Part shown: piece after piece, positions 10,238-20,884 of the stretch
Numbering within the stretch: the stretch's first letter is position 1
Layout: each line of letters opens with the position of its first letter
Source of the DNA: Actinobacillus delphinicola
Lineage (GTDB): Bacteria > Pseudomonadota > Gammaproteobacteria > Enterobacterales > Pasteurellaceae
Length of the DNA: 64,000 nucleotides
Direction of reading: 5' to 3'
NCBI RefSeq assembly: GCF_900638385.1
Contig: NZ_LR134510.1
Span: 124,001-188,000 of the forward strand
The notes under the pieces: model-generated
What the model was told of the DNA's origin: nothing
The model's input: only the letters and a program-made list of their open reading frames with translations
Database searches by the model: none
Made by a program: the position numbers and the translations under genes

Positions 10238-10264
10238 AAAAAAGCGCCTTTAGGCGCTTTTTTT
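10238..10264 (+). terminator. Intrinsic terminator after yjeM
   Basis: AAAAAAGCGCC and GGCGCTTTTTT with a TTTA loop, followed by T residues. Confidence 0.9.
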
Positions 10265-10439
10265 ATATCTTTATTCATTAATGTTATTCCATGCCTTTTG
10301 AAGAATAAAATAATCTTTTGTATAATTTTTTCCGAAAATCTAGGCGTGGAAAAATTCGCTTTTTTCGTTGCTAACTCTTTAGTTTTGGGTAAGAAATACG
10401 GTAAAATGCGATGAATTTTATAAAAAATTAGAGGTAAAT

Positions 10440-11843
10440 ATGACAAAAGTAGCATCTGTTGCTGACGTGTTGCAAGGTAAAGTTGCCGTTGGTGAAACAG
10501 TCACTGTACAAGGTTGGATTCGTACCCGTCGTGATTCTAAAGCGGGACTTTCTTTTTTAGCGGTTTATGACGGTTCTTGTTTTGATCCAATTCAAGCGAT
10601 TGCAAATAATGATCTTCCAAACTATGAAAGCGAAGTTTTACGTTTAACCACAGGTTGTGCAGTTGAAGTAACAGGTGTGGTTGTGGAATCTCCAGCAGCT
10701 GGTCAAGCCGTTGAACTTCAAGCAAATGCGGTAAAAGTTGTGGGTTGGGTTGAAGATCCAGATACTTACCCAATGGCAGCAAAACGCCACAGTATTGAAT
10801 ATTTACGTGAAGTTGCTCACCTTCGCCCACGTACCAATATCATTGGTGCTGTTGCACGTGTACGTAGCTGTCTTGCTGGTGCAATCCATCGTTTCTTCCA
10901 AGAACAAGGTTTCTACTGGGTGGCAACACCATTAATCACTGCGTCTGATACTGAAGGTGCTGGTGAAATGTTCCGTGTTTCTACATTAGATTTAGAAAAC
11001 CTACCACGTACCGAAGAAGGCAAAGTGGATTACAGCCAAGATTTCTTTGGTAAAGAATCTTTCTTAACCGTGTCTGGTCAGTTAAATGCGGAAACTTATG
11101 CTTGCGCATTAAGCAAAGTTTATACTTTCGGTCCGACTTTCCGTGCTGAAAACTCTAACACAACTCGCCATTTAGCTGAGTTCTGGATGGTTGAACCAGA
11201 ATTTGCATTCGCAACCTTAGAAGATGATGCAAAACTTGCCGAAGCAATGCTTAAATATGTGTTCAAAGCAGTGTTGGAAGAACGTCGTGATGATTTAGAA
11301 TTCTTTGCACAACGTGTTGATAAAAACGTAATTACTCGTTTAGAAAACTTCATCAACTCAGATTTCGTTCAAGTTGATTATACTGATGCGATCGATATCT
11401 TACTGAAATCAGGCAAAGACTTTGAATTTAAAGTTGAATGGGGTATTGATTTATCTTCTGAACACGAACGTTACTTAGCAGAAGAACACTTCAAAGCACC
11501 TGTTGTTGTGAAAAACTATCCAAAAGATATCAAAGCATTCTACATGCGCTTAAACGATGACGGTAAAACTGTTGCAGCAATGGACGTATTAGCACCTGGA
11601 ATCGGTGAAATTATTGGTGGTTCACAACGTGAAGAACGCTTAGAAGTGCTTGATCAACGTATGGCTGAAATGGGCTTAAAAGCTGAAGATTACTGGTGGT
11701 ACCGTGATCTTCGTAAATACGGTACTGTTCCTCACGCAGGTTTTGGTCTTGGTTTTGAACGTTTAATCGTTTATGTAACTGGGGTTCAAAATATTCGTGA
11801 TGTAATTCCATTCCCACGTGCGCCACGTAATGCGAATTTCTAG
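10440..11843 (+). CDS. asnS: Asparagine-tRNA ligase
   Basis: Class II aminoacyl-tRNA synthetase that charges tRNA-Asn. At 467 residues it is collinear with E. coli AsnS (466). The N-terminal OB-fold anticodon-binding domain includes [12 protein letters not shown] and [10 protein letters not shown]. The catalytic domain carries the class II motif 2 region ([16 protein letters not shown]) and motif 3 GFGLGFERL near the C-terminus. AGAGGT lies before the ATG. It is followed by a strong terminator and a copy of the intergenic palindrome family. Confidence 0.98.
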   Translation: MTKVASVADVLQGKVAVGETVTVQGWIRTRRDSKAGLSFLAVYDGSCFDPIQAIANNDLPNYESEVLRLTTGCAVEVTGVVVESPAAGQAVELQANAVKVVGWVEDPDTYPMAAKRHSIEYLREVAHLRPRTNIIGAVARVRSCLAGAIHRFFQEQGFYWVATPLITASDTEGAGEMFRVSTLDLENLPRTEEGKVDYSQDFFGKESFLTVSGQLNAETYACALSKVYTFGPTFRAENSNTTRHLAEFWMVEPEFAFATLEDDAKLAEAMLKYVFKAVLEERRDDLEFFAQRVDKNVITRLENFINSDFVQVDYTDAIDILLKSGKDFEFKVEWGIDLSSEHERYLAEEHFKAPVVVKNYPKDIKAFYMRLNDDGKTVAAMDVLAPGIGEIIGGSQREERLEVLDQRMAEMGLKAEDYWWYRDLRKYGTVPHAGFGLGFERLIVYVTGVQNIRDVIPFPRAPRNANF

Positions 11844-11851
11844 TTAATATG

Positions 11852-11882
11852 AAAAAAGACCGAATTATTCGGTCTTTTTTAT
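11852..11882 (+). terminator. Intrinsic terminator after asnS
   Basis: AAAAAAGACCGAA and TTCGGTCTTTTTT with a short TTA loop, followed by more T. Confidence 0.9.
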
Positions 11883-11896
11883 TTTTTTAAATGAAT

Positions 11897-11936
11897 ACGC
11901 CCGCTTTTTCGAAAAATTTTATGAAAAAGCGGGCGT
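11897..11936. repeat. Intergenic palindrome family, full copy
   Basis: Perfect 14-base arms ACGCCCGCTTTTTC and GAAAAAGCGGGCGT around a 12-base AT centre. It lies between the asnS terminator and tRNA-Arg. One of ten related copies in the window. Confidence 0.8.
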
Positions 11937-11944
11937 GGTAATTT

Positions 11945-12020
11945 TGGCGTTCCCAAGAGGACTCGAACCTCTATCGGTCGCTTAGGAGGCAACTGCTCTA
12001 TCCCGTTGAGCTATGAGAAC
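11945..12020 (-). tRNA. tRNA-Arg (anticodon CCU)
   Basis: The complement folds as a standard cloverleaf: acceptor GTTCTCA with TGGGAAC (one G-U), D-arm containing AGCTCAACGGGATAGAGC, anticodon stem-loop GTTGC-CTCCTAA-GCGAC with anticodon CCT, and T-arm GGTTCGAGTCC. Discriminator G and an encoded CCA complete the 76 bases. It reads AGG arginine codons. Confidence 0.95.
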
Positions 12021-12088
12021 AATTTTCGCTATTATAGAAAGTTATGTAAAATTCGGCAACTTATTATTTTTATTAATTTTTTAACCAC

Positions 12089-12116
12089 AAAAAAAGACCG
12101 AATAAATCGGTCTTTT
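12089..12116 (-). terminator. Terminator for the helical lipoprotein gene
   Basis: AAAGACCGA and TCGGTCTTT stem; on the minus strand it is followed by seven T. Confidence 0.85.
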
Positions 12117-12134
12117 CGTTTCTTAAATCGTAAA

Positions 12135-12746
12135 TTAAGAAAGTAAGCTAGAAAGTTTTTTATCAACTGCTTGGCTTGCAGAGTTCATTGCATTTGCTGC
12201 TTTGCCTTCTGCTTTAGTCATCGTTTCGCTTGCTTTGTTTTCTGCTTTTGAAACTGCTGATGCCGCTTTATCTTCTGCTTTAGTTACAGTTGATGCAGCT
12301 TTATCTTTAGCATCTGATACAGTGTTTGCTGCGGTTGTTTTAACAGCATCTACTGCACTTTTAGCAGTATTTTTTGCAGAATCTACCGCATCATTTGCCA
12401 TTTTTTTCATTGAGTCAAGCATATTTGTTGCTGCTGCTTTAGTTGAATCTACTGCTGCCGCTGCTTGTTCTTTTGCTGCTTTTTCTAAATTGCTTGCTGC
12501 TTCTTTAGTTGCTGCAACTGCTGCGTGAGTTTGTGCTTTCGCATTTTCAACAACATCTTTTGCTAAAGTTTTAGTTGCACCAACCACTTCATGTGCTTGT
12601 GCTTTAACTTGAGCAGTTGTTGCAGTGCTTGCTTGAGCTGGTGTTGCTTGGCTGCTTGCTACAGATGTTGCATCGTCATTACATGCTGAAAGTGCTAAGG
12701 TTGCAGCTAAAATGCTTGCACCAAGTAAAGTTTTTTTAAAGTTCAT
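12135..12746 (-). CDS. Ala/Lys-rich helical-repeat lipoprotein
   Basis: A 203-residue protein with a lipoprotein signal (basic start, hydrophobic core, lipobox LSAC with Cys22), so it is predicted to be anchored in the outer or inner membrane facing the periplasm. The mature part is almost all Ala, Lys, Asp, Thr and Ser in degenerate 11-residue repeats (for example TKAEDKAASAVSKAENKAS), the pattern of amphipathic LEA/apolipoprotein-like helices. It has no catalytic motif and no homologue I can name. A related repeat segment forms the N-terminal half of the DUF305 protein at 29238-30104. It stands alone, minus strand, with its own terminator. A structural or envelope-stress role is a guess. 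Confidence 0.8.
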   Translation of the reverse strand: MNFKKTLLGASILAATLALSACNDDATSVASSQATPAQASTATTAQVKAQAHEVVGATKTLAKDVVENAKAQTHAAVAATKEAASNLEKAAKEQAAAAVDSTKAAATNMLDSMKKMANDAVDSAKNTAKSAVDAVKTTAANTVSDAKDKAASTVTKAEDKAASAVSKAENKASETMTKAEGKAANAMNSASQAVDKKLSSLLS

Positions 12747-12922
12747 TTAAATACCTTTTATGTAAAATTTATGTAAAAAAACGGCGCAATTATAGTTAAG
12801 CTTTTTTATTTGTGCAAATAAAAATCCAAGAAATGGTGTATTTTTATCCTAATGGTTACCTCTTTAGGTTTATATTTTAAAAGCACTATACTTTTCTAAG
12901 TATTTCCAATACACTTACCGCA

Positions 12923-12994
12923 ATTAGTCGGGGTGCAACTGCTGAGAATATACCCGCGAACCTGAAACAGTTAGGACTGTCGTAGGAAACTAAT
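12923..12994 (+). ncRNA. TPP riboswitch (THI element)
   Basis: Contains the family's conserved blocks: CGGGGTGC, then CTGAGAATATACCCG, then GAACCTGAAACAG and the closing GTAGGAAACTAA. Terminal stem ATTAGT (12923-12928) pairs with ACTAAT (12989-12994). It lies about 80 bases before thiB, so thiamine pyrophosphate should switch off the thiamine uptake operon. A sequestering stem or terminator between aptamer and ATG is not obvious by eye. Confidence 0.96.
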
Positions 12995-13072
12995 ACTTCC
13001 CTTCTTTCTTTTCCTTCTCATGTTTTATGGTTCATTCATCTTCATTAATGTTGTTTTCTTGCGGAGTTTAGA

Positions 13073-14068
13073 ATGAAACAAAAAATATTTTCTTTTTTAA
13101 CAACGACATTGCTACTTGCTTCACCATTTGCTATGGCGATGCAGACTGTCAATGTTTATACCTATAATAGCTTTGCATCTGAAAAATGGGGTGCAGGTCC
13201 GAAGTTAAAGCAATTATTTGAACAATCTCATCCGCAATGCCAAATTCATTACACAGCACTTGATGGCTCAAATACGATGTTTAACCGTATTCGCTTAGAA
13301 GGAAAACAAACAAAAGCGGATATGGCTATCGGACTAAATAATTTTATGCTGGATGCAGCAGAAAAATCACAGCTTTTTACGCCTGCAAAAGTGGATCTTG
13401 ATACGTTACCAGAAAATTTCCGTAATGCGACGTTTGTCCCTTACGGCTTTGCTGATTATGCATTCATCTATAATAAGACAAAATTAAAAAATCCGCCAAA
13501 ATCCTTACAAGAATTAGTTAATCGCCAAGATATCCGTGTGATTTATGAAGATCCACGTACTTCTGCGGTCGGTCAAGGTTTCGTGGCATGGATGAATAAA
13601 GTCTATTCTGAAAAAGATATCCAATCTGCGTGGCAAACATTGGCAAAACATACGGTAACCGTCACAAAAAGCTGGTCTGAGGCTTATGGCGCTTTCTTAA
13701 AAGGTGAGGCGGATATGGTGTTAAGTTACAATACATCACCTTTGTACCATATTTTAAATGAACATAATGACAATTATGTGGCTGCCAACTTCCCTGCTCC
13801 GCATGTTGCACAGATTGAATTTGTTGCTACGCTAAAAAATCATGAAAATGATTGTACCAATGCGTTCACACAATTTATGATTACCCCACCAGCTCAAAAA
13901 ATCTTATCGACTGCTAATGTGATGCTGCCTGTTGTGCAAAATATTCACGTTCCGCTTTACGATAATCTACGCCAACAATCTGTTCTGCCGAATTTAAAAG
14001 AAGAAAGCGTACCGCAACAAACCATGCGCCAATGGATTAACACTTGGCAAAATGCGCTAACCGATTAA
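13073..14068 (+). CDS. thiB: Thiamine/TPP ABC transporter, periplasmic binding protein
   Basis: 331 residues with a cleavable signal peptide (about 22 residues, ending AMAM). The mature protein is a family 1 solute-binding protein; VNVYTYNSFASEKWGAGP, YGFADYAFIYN and KSWSEAYGAFLKGEADMV match ThiB. It captures thiamine, its monophosphate and pyrophosphate in the periplasm and delivers them to ThiPQ. First gene of thiBPQ behind a TPP riboswitch, with TGCGGAGTT before the ATG; thiP starts one base after its stop. Confidence 0.96.
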   Translation: MKQKIFSFLTTTLLLASPFAMAMQTVNVYTYNSFASEKWGAGPKLKQLFEQSHPQCQIHYTALDGSNTMFNRIRLEGKQTKADMAIGLNNFMLDAAEKSQLFTPAKVDLDTLPENFRNATFVPYGFADYAFIYNKTKLKNPPKSLQELVNRQDIRVIYEDPRTSAVGQGFVAWMNKVYSEKDIQSAWQTLAKHTVTVTKSWSEAYGAFLKGEADMVLSYNTSPLYHILNEHNDNYVAANFPAPHVAQIEFVATLKNHENDCTNAFTQFMITPPAQKILSTANVMLPVVQNIHVPLYDNLRQQSVLPNLKEESVPQQTMRQWINTWQNALTD

Positions 14069-14069
14069 T

Positions 14070-15692
14070 ATGACCAAATTTGCTCTTCAAAAATTAACCG
14101 CGACTATTCGTCAGCATAAAGCGATTTATAGTGGCGGTTTTGCTGTCGTATGTGCGATCGTCTTATTTTATAGTTTATCTCTAACAGCAATTTGGCAACA
14201 GGGACAAGATTATAGCTGGCACGATCTCATGCAAGATCGCTATTTACATCACGTCATTTTCTTCAGTTTTTGGCAAGCTTTTCTCTCGGCAATATTATCG
14301 CTTTTATTCGGGATCCTGTTTGCCCGTGCTTTTTTCTATCAGAAATTCTGGGGGAAAAAACTTATTTTAAAACTCTTTTCCTTAACCTTTGTTTTACCCT
14401 CTCTGGTTGTCATTTTTGGATTAATGGGCATTTACGGGCAAAATGGTTGGTTCGCTCATCTTTATCATTGTCTAGGCTTTGTCGGTGAATGGGATATTTA
14501 TGGGTTAACTGGAATTTTAATTGCGCATCTATTTTTCAATATTCCGCTCGCAAGCCGTTTATTTTTACAAAGCCTAAGCAGTATCCCGAGTGAACAGCGC
14601 CAACTCGCTGCACAACTCGGTATTCGTGGCTGGCAATTTATCCGCCTTATCGAATTGCCTTATCTACGCCAACAATTATTGCCGACTTTCGTGTTAATTT
14701 TTATGTTATGTTTTACCAGTTTTGCTGTGGTATTAACTTTGGGTGGCGGTCCAAAATTTACAACCCTTGAAGTGGCAATTTATCAAAGTGTCTTTTTTGA
14801 TTTTGACTTAGGAAAAGCGGCGATCTTTGCATTATTGCAATTTTTATTCTGCTTTATTTTATTCAGTAGCAGTAGTTTTTTTGTCAAAAAAGGCTCACTA
14901 TTACAATCACAACGTCGCCCGTGGCTAGACACGCAGACATTTTCGGTAAAATTTATGCAAATTGTCGTAATTTTGCTGACATTAGCTTTCATCTTGTTGC
15001 CACTGATTAATACAATTTGGGCGGGACTGTTTTCAGGTGACCTCTGGCATAGCCTACACGATAGTGAATTATGGCGTGCATTAATTTATTCCGTTACTTT
15101 GCCTCCGTTAGCAGGGCTACTCACTGTTATCATCGCAATGGCAATTCTCTATTTAGCCCGCTATTGGATGTGGCGCAATCATCTTTGGCTTGCAAATAAT
15201 TTTTTAAATCTCGGTATGGTGATTTTGGCTATCCCGACACTGGTTCTGGCATTAGGGCTTTTTTTACTACTCCGCTCTTTTGATGCAACAACGCCATTGT
15301 TATTTAGCATTGTCATGTGTTGCAATGCGTTAATGGCATTGCCCTTTGTGATTCGTGTTCTTACCGTGCCGATGTATAACAATATGTTGTTTTATGAAAA
15401 GCTATGTAATTCATTAGGTATCCGTAGGTTCGCTCGTCTAAGATATATCGAATGGCATAATCTAAAAAATCCGATTAAATATGGATTTACCGTGGCAACT
15501 TGCCTTTCACTTGGCGATTTAACCGCTATTTCATTATTTGGCAATCAAGACTTTACGTCATTGCCCCAATTACTCTATCAACAACTTGCGCGCTACCAGA
15601 TGGATAGTGCATCAGTAACTGCGCTGGTTTTATTAATTTTCTGTGCCCTTTTATTCTACTTTGTGGAGGAATATGATTCAGCTTCAAATTGA
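14070..15692 (+). CDS. thiP: Thiamine ABC transporter permease
   Basis: A 540-residue inner-membrane protein with two permease halves, each with about six membrane segments, in the manner of the iron/thiamine family where one chain provides both halves. EAA-type loops for contact with the ATPase are visible in both halves: [20 protein letters not shown] near 170-190 and [20 protein letters not shown] near 445-465. It starts immediately after thiB and overlaps thiQ by 20 bases, so coupled translation is likely. It forms the channel for thiamine import with ThiB and ThiQ. Confidence 0.96.
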   Translation: MTKFALQKLTATIRQHKAIYSGGFAVVCAIVLFYSLSLTAIWQQGQDYSWHDLMQDRYLHHVIFFSFWQAFLSAILSLLFGILFARAFFYQKFWGKKLILKLFSLTFVLPSLVVIFGLMGIYGQNGWFAHLYHCLGFVGEWDIYGLTGILIAHLFFNIPLASRLFLQSLSSIPSEQRQLAAQLGIRGWQFIRLIELPYLRQQLLPTFVLIFMLCFTSFAVVLTLGGGPKFTTLEVAIYQSVFFDFDLGKAAIFALLQFLFCFILFSSSSFFVKKGSLLQSQRRPWLDTQTFSVKFMQIVVILLTLAFILLPLINTIWAGLFSGDLWHSLHDSELWRALIYSVTLPPLAGLLTVIIAMAILYLARYWMWRNHLWLANNFLNLGMVILAIPTLVLALGLFLLLRSFDATTPLLFSIVMCCNALMALPFVIRVLTVPMYNNMLFYEKLCNSLGIRRFARLRYIEWHNLKNPIKYGFTVATCLSLGDLTAISLFGNQDFTSLPQLLYQQLARYQMDSASVTALVLLIFCALLFYFVEEYDSASN

Positions 15693-16302
15693 TTTTGATT
15701 ATCCTGACATGCCTATGCATTTTTCGCTTTCGGCTAAAAAAGGCGAAAAAATTGCACTCATTGGTGAAAGCGGTGCAGGGAAAAGTACACTATTAAATTT
15801 AATTGCGGGTTTTGAGTGGATAAGCCGTGGTGAAATTTGGCTAAATGGTAAGAATTGTACCTTATTGCCACCCGCTGAACGCCCTGTTGCGATGCTTTTC
15901 CAAGATAATAATTTGTTTACGCATTTAACCGTAGAACAAAATCTTGCACTTGGTATTAAACCGAGTTTAAAAATCAATGCCTCGGAACGAGATGCGATTT
16001 GTCAGGCGGCAAAAGCCGTTGGGTTAGTCCAGCATCTTACCCGCCTTCCTGAACAATTATCTGGAGGGCAACGCCAACGGGTTGCTATCGCGCGTTGTTT
16101 GTTACAACATAAGCCTATTCTGCTACTTGATGAACCCTTTTCAGCGCTCGATCCCGTTTTGCGTCAAGAAATGCTTGATCTGATTTTAGATCTTTGCCAA
16201 AAACAAAACACTACGCTTTTAATGGTGACGCACCAAGTAGATGAAATTCAAGGAAAATTTGATCGTATTTTAGAGGTCAAACAGGGGCATTTTGTTAAAT
16301 AA
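15673..16302 (+). CDS. thiQ: Thiamine ABC transporter ATPase
   Basis: A 209-residue ABC ATPase. The start at 15673 ([10 protein letters not shown]) is chosen because it has GTGGAGGA at good spacing; an upstream in-frame ATG at 15643 lies inside thiP without such a site. Walker [10 protein letters not shown] near 31-39, Q-loop LFQDNN, signature [14 protein letters not shown], Walker [13 protein letters not shown] and switch His in MVTHQ are all present. It powers ThiP-mediated thiamine uptake. Last gene of the operon; a half copy of the intergenic repeat begins three bases after the stop. Confidence 0.96.
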   Translation: MIQLQIDFDYPDMPMHFSLSAKKGEKIALIGESGAGKSTLLNLIAGFEWISRGEIWLNGKNCTLLPPAERPVAMLFQDNNLFTHLTVEQNLALGIKPSLKINASERDAICQAAKAVGLVQHLTRLPEQLSGGQRQRVAIARCLLQHKPILLLDEPFSALDPVLRQEMLDLILDLCQKQNTTLLMVTHQVDEIQGKFDRILEVKQGHFVK

Positions 16303-16304
16303 CT

Positions 16305-16333
16305 CACGCCCCGATTTTCGTGAAAATTTATGT
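16305..16333. repeat. Intergenic palindrome family, half copy
   Basis: CACGCCCCGATTTTCGTGAA plus an AT centre, lacking the mirrored right arm. Starts three bases after the thiQ stop. Confidence 0.65.
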
Positions 16334-16356
16334 GATTTGAATAATTATATAAAAGA

Positions 16357-16385
16357 AAACCCCAAGGATTCGCCTTGGGGTTTTT
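16357..16385. terminator. Bidirectional terminator between thiQ and phosphosugar mutase
   Basis: AAAACCCCAAGG and CCTTGGGGTTTT with loop ATTCG; T run on both strands, serving two converging genes. Confidence 0.92.
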
Positions 16386-16403
16386 ATTTAATTTCAACTT
16401 TAT

Positions 16404-18029
16404 TTACGCAATCGTGTCAGCAAATTGTTCTAAACTTGCTTTGATATTAGCGCAAATTTCTTTTGCTTGTTCCAAAGTTTTACCATTGGTATCAAGGTAC
16501 ATTTTAAGTTTTGGTTCAGTACCTGATGGACGTAAAATTACACGTTGACCGCCTGCGAGGTTGAAAACAAGAATATTATTTTGTTTTTCAGTTTGAAGGT
16601 GATCGATGTATTGTTCCACTTTCACGCCACCAATTTCTTGGAATGGATTTTCACGCACTGCTTTTAAGATGCGTTGAATACGACCAAGATCAGCTACACG
16701 TAAACTTAATTGATCGCTATAAGCGGCACCAAAAGTATCTACAAATTCTTGTTGGAATTGTGCAAATGTTTTGCCTTCTGCTTTTAAGGTGTTGATTAAG
16801 TTTAAGAAGCAAGTGATTGCAGAAATACCGTCTTTATCGTGGGCTACTGTTGGGTTTACGAGATAGCCAAGTGCTTCTTCAAAACCAAAGATTAAACCAG
16901 GGATACGACCGATATATTTGAAACCAGTTAATGTTTCTTGGTGTTCTAAACCGCAAGATTCAGCGACTTTTGCAAGTAATGGGCTAGATACTAATGAACA
17001 ACCTAATACGCCTTTTTTACCTGCTTTTTGTGCTGCTTTTCCGATAAACCAACCGAAGTAAAGACCAACTTGGTTACCGTGCAAGTTATGCCAGTTACCA
17101 TTTGCATCTTTAATCGCTACGGCTAAACGGTCAGCATCTGGATCGTTTGCAACGATAAATTCCGCATCAACTTCTTTTGCTTTCGCAATCGCTAAATCTA
17201 ATGCACCTTTTTCTTCTGGATTAGGGAATGATACGGTTGGGAAAGTACCATCTGGTTCGCATTGTGATTCCACTAATACAGGTTTTGGTAAGCCTGCTTT
17301 ATCTAAAACATTTAATAAAGTTTCTTTACCTACCCCGTGCATTGCAGTATAAACATAAGTGAATTGACTTACAGGTGCAGTCGCTAGAGAGGCTGTACGT
17401 GCTACATATTCATCAATCACACTTTGATCAATCATTTTATAATCAGTACTGCGCGGAATATCCGTCACTTTTTGATTATCCGCAACCCATTGGATTTGTT
17501 CTGCGATAAGTTTATCGTCTGGTGCAACGATTTGTGCACCATCGTCTTTACCACCAAGATATACTTTATAACCGTTATCATCTGGCGGGTTATGACTTGC
17601 TGTTACCATTACCCCTGCACTCGCTTTCATGAAACGAACTGAGAATGCAAGTACTGGAGTTGGGCGTAAACTTGGCATTAAGAAAGCATCAATCCCTGCT
17701 GCTTGCATGATTTCAGCGGTATCTTGTGCAAAACGAAGAGAATTTTTACGACCATCATAACCAATAACGATAGATGGTTTTTCATTACGTGCTAATAAGT
17801 AGCGAGCAAGCCCTGCTGCTGCTTGGGCAACAAGCACACGGTTCATACCCATTGGACCTGCTTGTAAACGTCCACGTAACCCTGCTGTTCCAAACTGTAA
17901 ACGACCAGAAAAACGGACGTTTAATTCCTCAACATCATTTTTAGCAATCAAATTTTTCAACTCTTCACGAGTTTCTGCGTCTGGATCTTGCTCCATCCAC
18001 TGCGTTGCTAATCGAATTACATCTGTCAT
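16404..18029 (-). CDS. Phosphoglucomutase/phosphomannomutase, PGM2-type
   Basis: A 541-residue alpha-D-phosphohexomutase. The phosphoserine loop is VMVTASHNPPDDNGYKV near 145-160, a metal-binding DPDADRL lies near 293-299, a sugar-specificity loop GFEEALGY is near 380 and the phosphate-binding RPSGTEPKLKMY is near 500. The length and N-terminal extension fit the PGM2-like group (also in Haemophilus) rather than GlmM. It interconverts hexose 1- and 6-phosphates, feeding envelope sugar nucleotides or glycogen. It lies 56 bases after pgi on the same strand, a sensible pairing around glucose 6-phosphate. Exact sugar preference is not readable from sequence. Confidence 0.9.
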   Translation of the reverse strand: MTDVIRLATQWMEQDPDAETREELKNLIAKNDVEELNVRFSGRLQFGTAGLRGRLQAGPMGMNRVLVAQAAAGLARYLLARNEKPSIVIGYDGRKNSLRFAQDTAEIMQAAGIDAFLMPSLRPTPVLAFSVRFMKASAGVMVTASHNPPDDNGYKVYLGGKDDGAQIVAPDDKLIAEQIQWVADNQKVTDIPRSTDYKMIDQSVIDEYVARTASLATAPVSQFTYVYTAMHGVGKETLLNVLDKAGLPKPVLVESQCEPDGTFPTVSFPNPEEKGALDLAIAKAKEVDAEFIVANDPDADRLAVAIKDANGNWHNLHGNQVGLYFGWFIGKAAQKAGKKGVLGCSLVSSPLLAKVAESCGLEHQETLTGFKYIGRIPGLIFGFEEALGYLVNPTVAHDKDGISAITCFLNLINTLKAEGKTFAQFQQEFVDTFGAAYSDQLSLRVADLGRIQRILKAVRENPFQEIGGVKVEQYIDHLQTEKQNNILVFNLAGGQRVILRPSGTEPKLKMYLDTNGKTLEQAKEICANIKASLEQFADTIA

Positions 18030-18085
18030 ATTTTCCTCTCTATTTTAGTTGTAATATGAATTAAATTTCTCAAAGTTATGCCGTT

Positions 18086-19732
18086 CTAACGCCATGCTTT
18101 ATATTGGTTAATTAGACCATTAGTAGAGCTATCATGGGATGTTACTGTATCTTGATCTTTAAGCTCTGGCAAAATGCGGTTAGCAAGTTGTTTACCGAGT
18201 TCTACACCCCATTGGTCGAAACTATAAATGTTAAAAATCACGCCTTGTACAAAGATTTTATGTTCGTACATCGCAATTAAGGCACCAAGGCTAAATGGCG
18301 TAATTTCTTGTAATAAAATAGAATTTGTTGGTTTGTTACCTTGGAATACTTTAAATGGAACGATATCTTTTACGTCATCCCAAGCTTTGCCTGCTTTTTC
18401 AAATTCTGCTTTCACTTCTTCAGCTGTTTTACCGAATGCTAATGCTTCAGTTTGTGCAAAGAAGTTAGATAATAATTTTTGATGGTGATCGCCAATTGGA
18501 TTGTGAGTTTTAGCGGGAGCAATAAAATCACATGGAATTAATTTAGTGCCTTGATGAATTAATTGATAGAACGCATGTTGTCCGTTTGTACCTGGTTCAC
18601 CCCAAATAATTGGTCCAGTTTGATGCATCACTACTTTACCATCACGTCCAACATATTTACCGTTTGATTCCATATTGCCTTGTTGGAAATAAGCGGCAAA
18701 ACGGTGCATATATTGATCATAAGGTAGAATCGCTTCAGTTTCTGCCCCAAGGAAGTTGCAGTTCCAAATCCCAATCAATGCCATTAGCATTGGGATATTT
18801 TGAGCCGCTGGTGCTGTGCGGAAGTGTTTATCCATTTCGTGAGCACCACTAAGTAATTGTTCAAAATTATCAAAGCCGATAGAAAGCGCAATAGATAAGC
18901 CGATTGCTGACCATAGTGAATAACGACCACCAACCCAGTCCCAGAATTCAAACATGTTATTTGTATCAATACCAAATTCCGCTACCGCTTTTGCATTGGT
19001 AGATAACGCAACGAAATGTTTCGCTACCGCTTTTTCATCATGTGCAGATTTAAGTAACCAATCACGAGCAGTATGAGCATTTGTCATGGTTTCTTGGGTA
19101 GTAAAGGTTTTTGATGCGATAAGGAAAAGAGTGGTTTCTGGATTACATTTTTTCAATGTTTCGGCGATATGTGTACCATCCACATTAGAAACAAAGTGCA
19201 TGGTGAGGTGATTTTTATATGGACGTAAGGCTTCAGTCACCATATAAGGTCCCAGATCGGAACCACCAATACCAATATTCACAACATCCGTAATTGCTTT
19301 ACCAGTGTAACCCTTCCATTCGCCACTAATAATTGCGTGGCAGAAATGTTTCATTTTTTCTAATACGGCATTCACTTCAGGCATCACATCTTTGCCATCA
19401 ACAAGTACTGGCGTATTGCTACGATTACGTAAAGCAGTGTGCAATACAGCACGATCTTCGGTACGGTTAATTTTTTTACCCGTAAACATTTCTTCACGCG
19501 CACCTGCAACATCGCAGTCTTCGGCAAGTTGCATTAATAAATTTAAAGTGTCTTGTGTAAATTTGTTTTTAGAAAAATCAATAAGAAGTTGATCTTGGAA
19601 TGTTAACGAAAACTTTTGAAAACGTTGAGGATCTTGTTGAAATAAATCAGCAATTGTTGTGGTTGCGAGTTGTTTTTGATGTGCCTCTAAACTTAACCAA
19701 GCTTGAGTTTGAGTCGGATTAATACTTTTCAT
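18086..19732 (-). CDS. pgi: Glucose-6-phosphate isomerase
   Basis: 548 residues, the normal length for enterobacterial-type Pgi (549 in E. coli). It interconverts glucose 6-phosphate and fructose 6-phosphate. The family signatures are clear: [12 protein letters not shown] near 150-160, [13 protein letters not shown] near 208-220, [11 protein letters not shown] near 272-282, and the C-terminal [11 protein letters not shown] near 508-518. It is 22 bases after alr and 56 before the mutase, within a dnaB-alr-pgi-mutase run. Confidence 0.98.
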   Translation of the reverse strand: MKSINPTQTQAWLSLEAHQKQLATTTIADLFQQDPQRFQKFSLTFQDQLLIDFSKNKFTQDTLNLLMQLAEDCDVAGAREEMFTGKKINRTEDRAVLHTALRNRSNTPVLVDGKDVMPEVNAVLEKMKHFCHAIISGEWKGYTGKAITDVVNIGIGGSDLGPYMVTEALRPYKNHLTMHFVSNVDGTHIAETLKKCNPETTLFLIASKTFTTQETMTNAHTARDWLLKSAHDEKAVAKHFVALSTNAKAVAEFGIDTNNMFEFWDWVGGRYSLWSAIGLSIALSIGFDNFEQLLSGAHEMDKHFRTAPAAQNIPMLMALIGIWNCNFLGAETEAILPYDQYMHRFAAYFQQGNMESNGKYVGRDGKVVMHQTGPIIWGEPGTNGQHAFYQLIHQGTKLIPCDFIAPAKTHNPIGDHHQKLLSNFFAQTEALAFGKTAEEVKAEFEKAGKAWDDVKDIVPFKVFQGNKPTNSILLQEITPFSLGALIAMYEHKIFVQGVIFNIYSFDQWGVELGKQLANRILPELKDQDTVTSHDSSTNGLINQYKAWR

Positions 19733-19754
19733 GTGTTTTCCTCATAAGATAAAA

Positions 19755-20834
19755 TTAATCTACATATTCAGTTAAAACTCTTGGGGTTAATTTGGTAATT
19801 AACTCATAAGTCAACATACCGCTTTTTTCTGCGATTTCTTCGATTGGTAGGTTCTCACCCCACAAGGTAACTTCATCCCCCACTTTATCGTGACTTTCTG
19901 GTCCAAGATCCACTGCTAACATATCCATAGAAACATGCCCAACAACAGGAACACGTCTTCCATTAATTAATACAGGTGCTCCCTTTGGCATATCTCGTGG
20001 ATAGCCATCACCGTACCCGATAGCAACGATTCCAATTTTGGTATCTCGTTCACTAATCCAAGCACCGCCGTACCCTACAGGCTCACCTTTTTTTAAATTC
20101 CGAATGGCGATAAGAGATGAAATTAACGTCATTACTGGTTTTAAATCTTTCGTACTATTCACATTATTATCAGGCGAAATACCATACATAATAATGCCTG
20201 GGCGGATCCATTCTAAATGGGATTCAGGCCAAAATAGTACACCTCCAGATGCGGCAATACTACGCTCACCGCGACCTTTTACCGCATTAATAAAACGTTC
20301 AAGTTGTAATGTGGTGTAATTAGAATCAAGTTCGTCTGCTCGGCTAAAATGGCTGATAAAACCAATATTTTCATCAACATTTTCGCATGCCTTCAGAACT
20401 TCGTAGAACCTTTCTACTTGCTCAAGCCCGATACCAAGTCGATGCATGCCAGTATCAATTTTTAACCAAACTTTAATTTTATTAGGTAATTTTGCATGTT
20501 GTAGTGCGGTGAGTTGTTCCTCATTATGCACTACAGTTTGAATATTATTGACTGCCATAATGGCAAGTGCAGAATCATCAAAAAAACCTTCTAATAAAAG
20601 AATGGGTTTCGTAATACCGTGAGAACGTAAACGCAATGCTTCTTCTAAGCGGGCAACACCAAATCCGTCCACATCATTTTCAATTGCTGATGAAACAAAT
20701 TCAACACCATGTCCATAAGCATTCGCTTTGACAACGGCAATGACTTTACTATGCGGTGCCTTACGTTTAATGCATTGGAGATTATGTTTTAGTGCTTGAG
20801 AACTAATTCTTGCGGTCGCAGGGGTAACATGCAT
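19755..20834 (-). CDS. alr: Alanine racemase
   Basis: A 359-residue fold-type III PLP enzyme making D-alanine for peptidoglycan. The PLP-lysine motif VVKANAYGHG is near 31-40, catalytic Tyr lies in the GYGDGYPRDMP segment near 255, and the substrate-binding VGHVSMDM follows. Start at 20834 (MHVTPATARIS). It lies between dnaB (50 bases upstream) and pgi, the same order as in H. influenzae. Confidence 0.97.
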   Translation of the reverse strand: MHVTPATARISSQALKHNLQCIKRKAPHSKVIAVVKANAYGHGVEFVSSAIENDVDGFGVARLEEALRLRSHGITKPILLLEGFFDDSALAIMAVNNIQTVVHNEEQLTALQHAKLPNKIKVWLKIDTGMHRLGIGLEQVERFYEVLKACENVDENIGFISHFSRADELDSNYTTLQLERFINAVKGRGERSIAASGGVLFWPESHLEWIRPGIIMYGISPDNNVNSTKDLKPVMTLISSLIAIRNLKKGEPVGYGGAWISERDTKIGIVAIGYGDGYPRDMPKGAPVLINGRRVPVVGHVSMDMLAVDLGPESHDKVGDEVTLWGENLPIEEIAEKSGMLTYELITKLTPRVLTEYVD

Positions 20835-20884
20835 ATGATGATCCTTATTTTATTCTTTTTATCCTCAAATAGATAATTATCACT

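Noticed and set aside
15643-15692. thiP-thiQ overlap as a frameshift or fusion
   Set aside because: thiQ has its own strong ribosome site inside the thiP end; short overlaps are normal in this operon.
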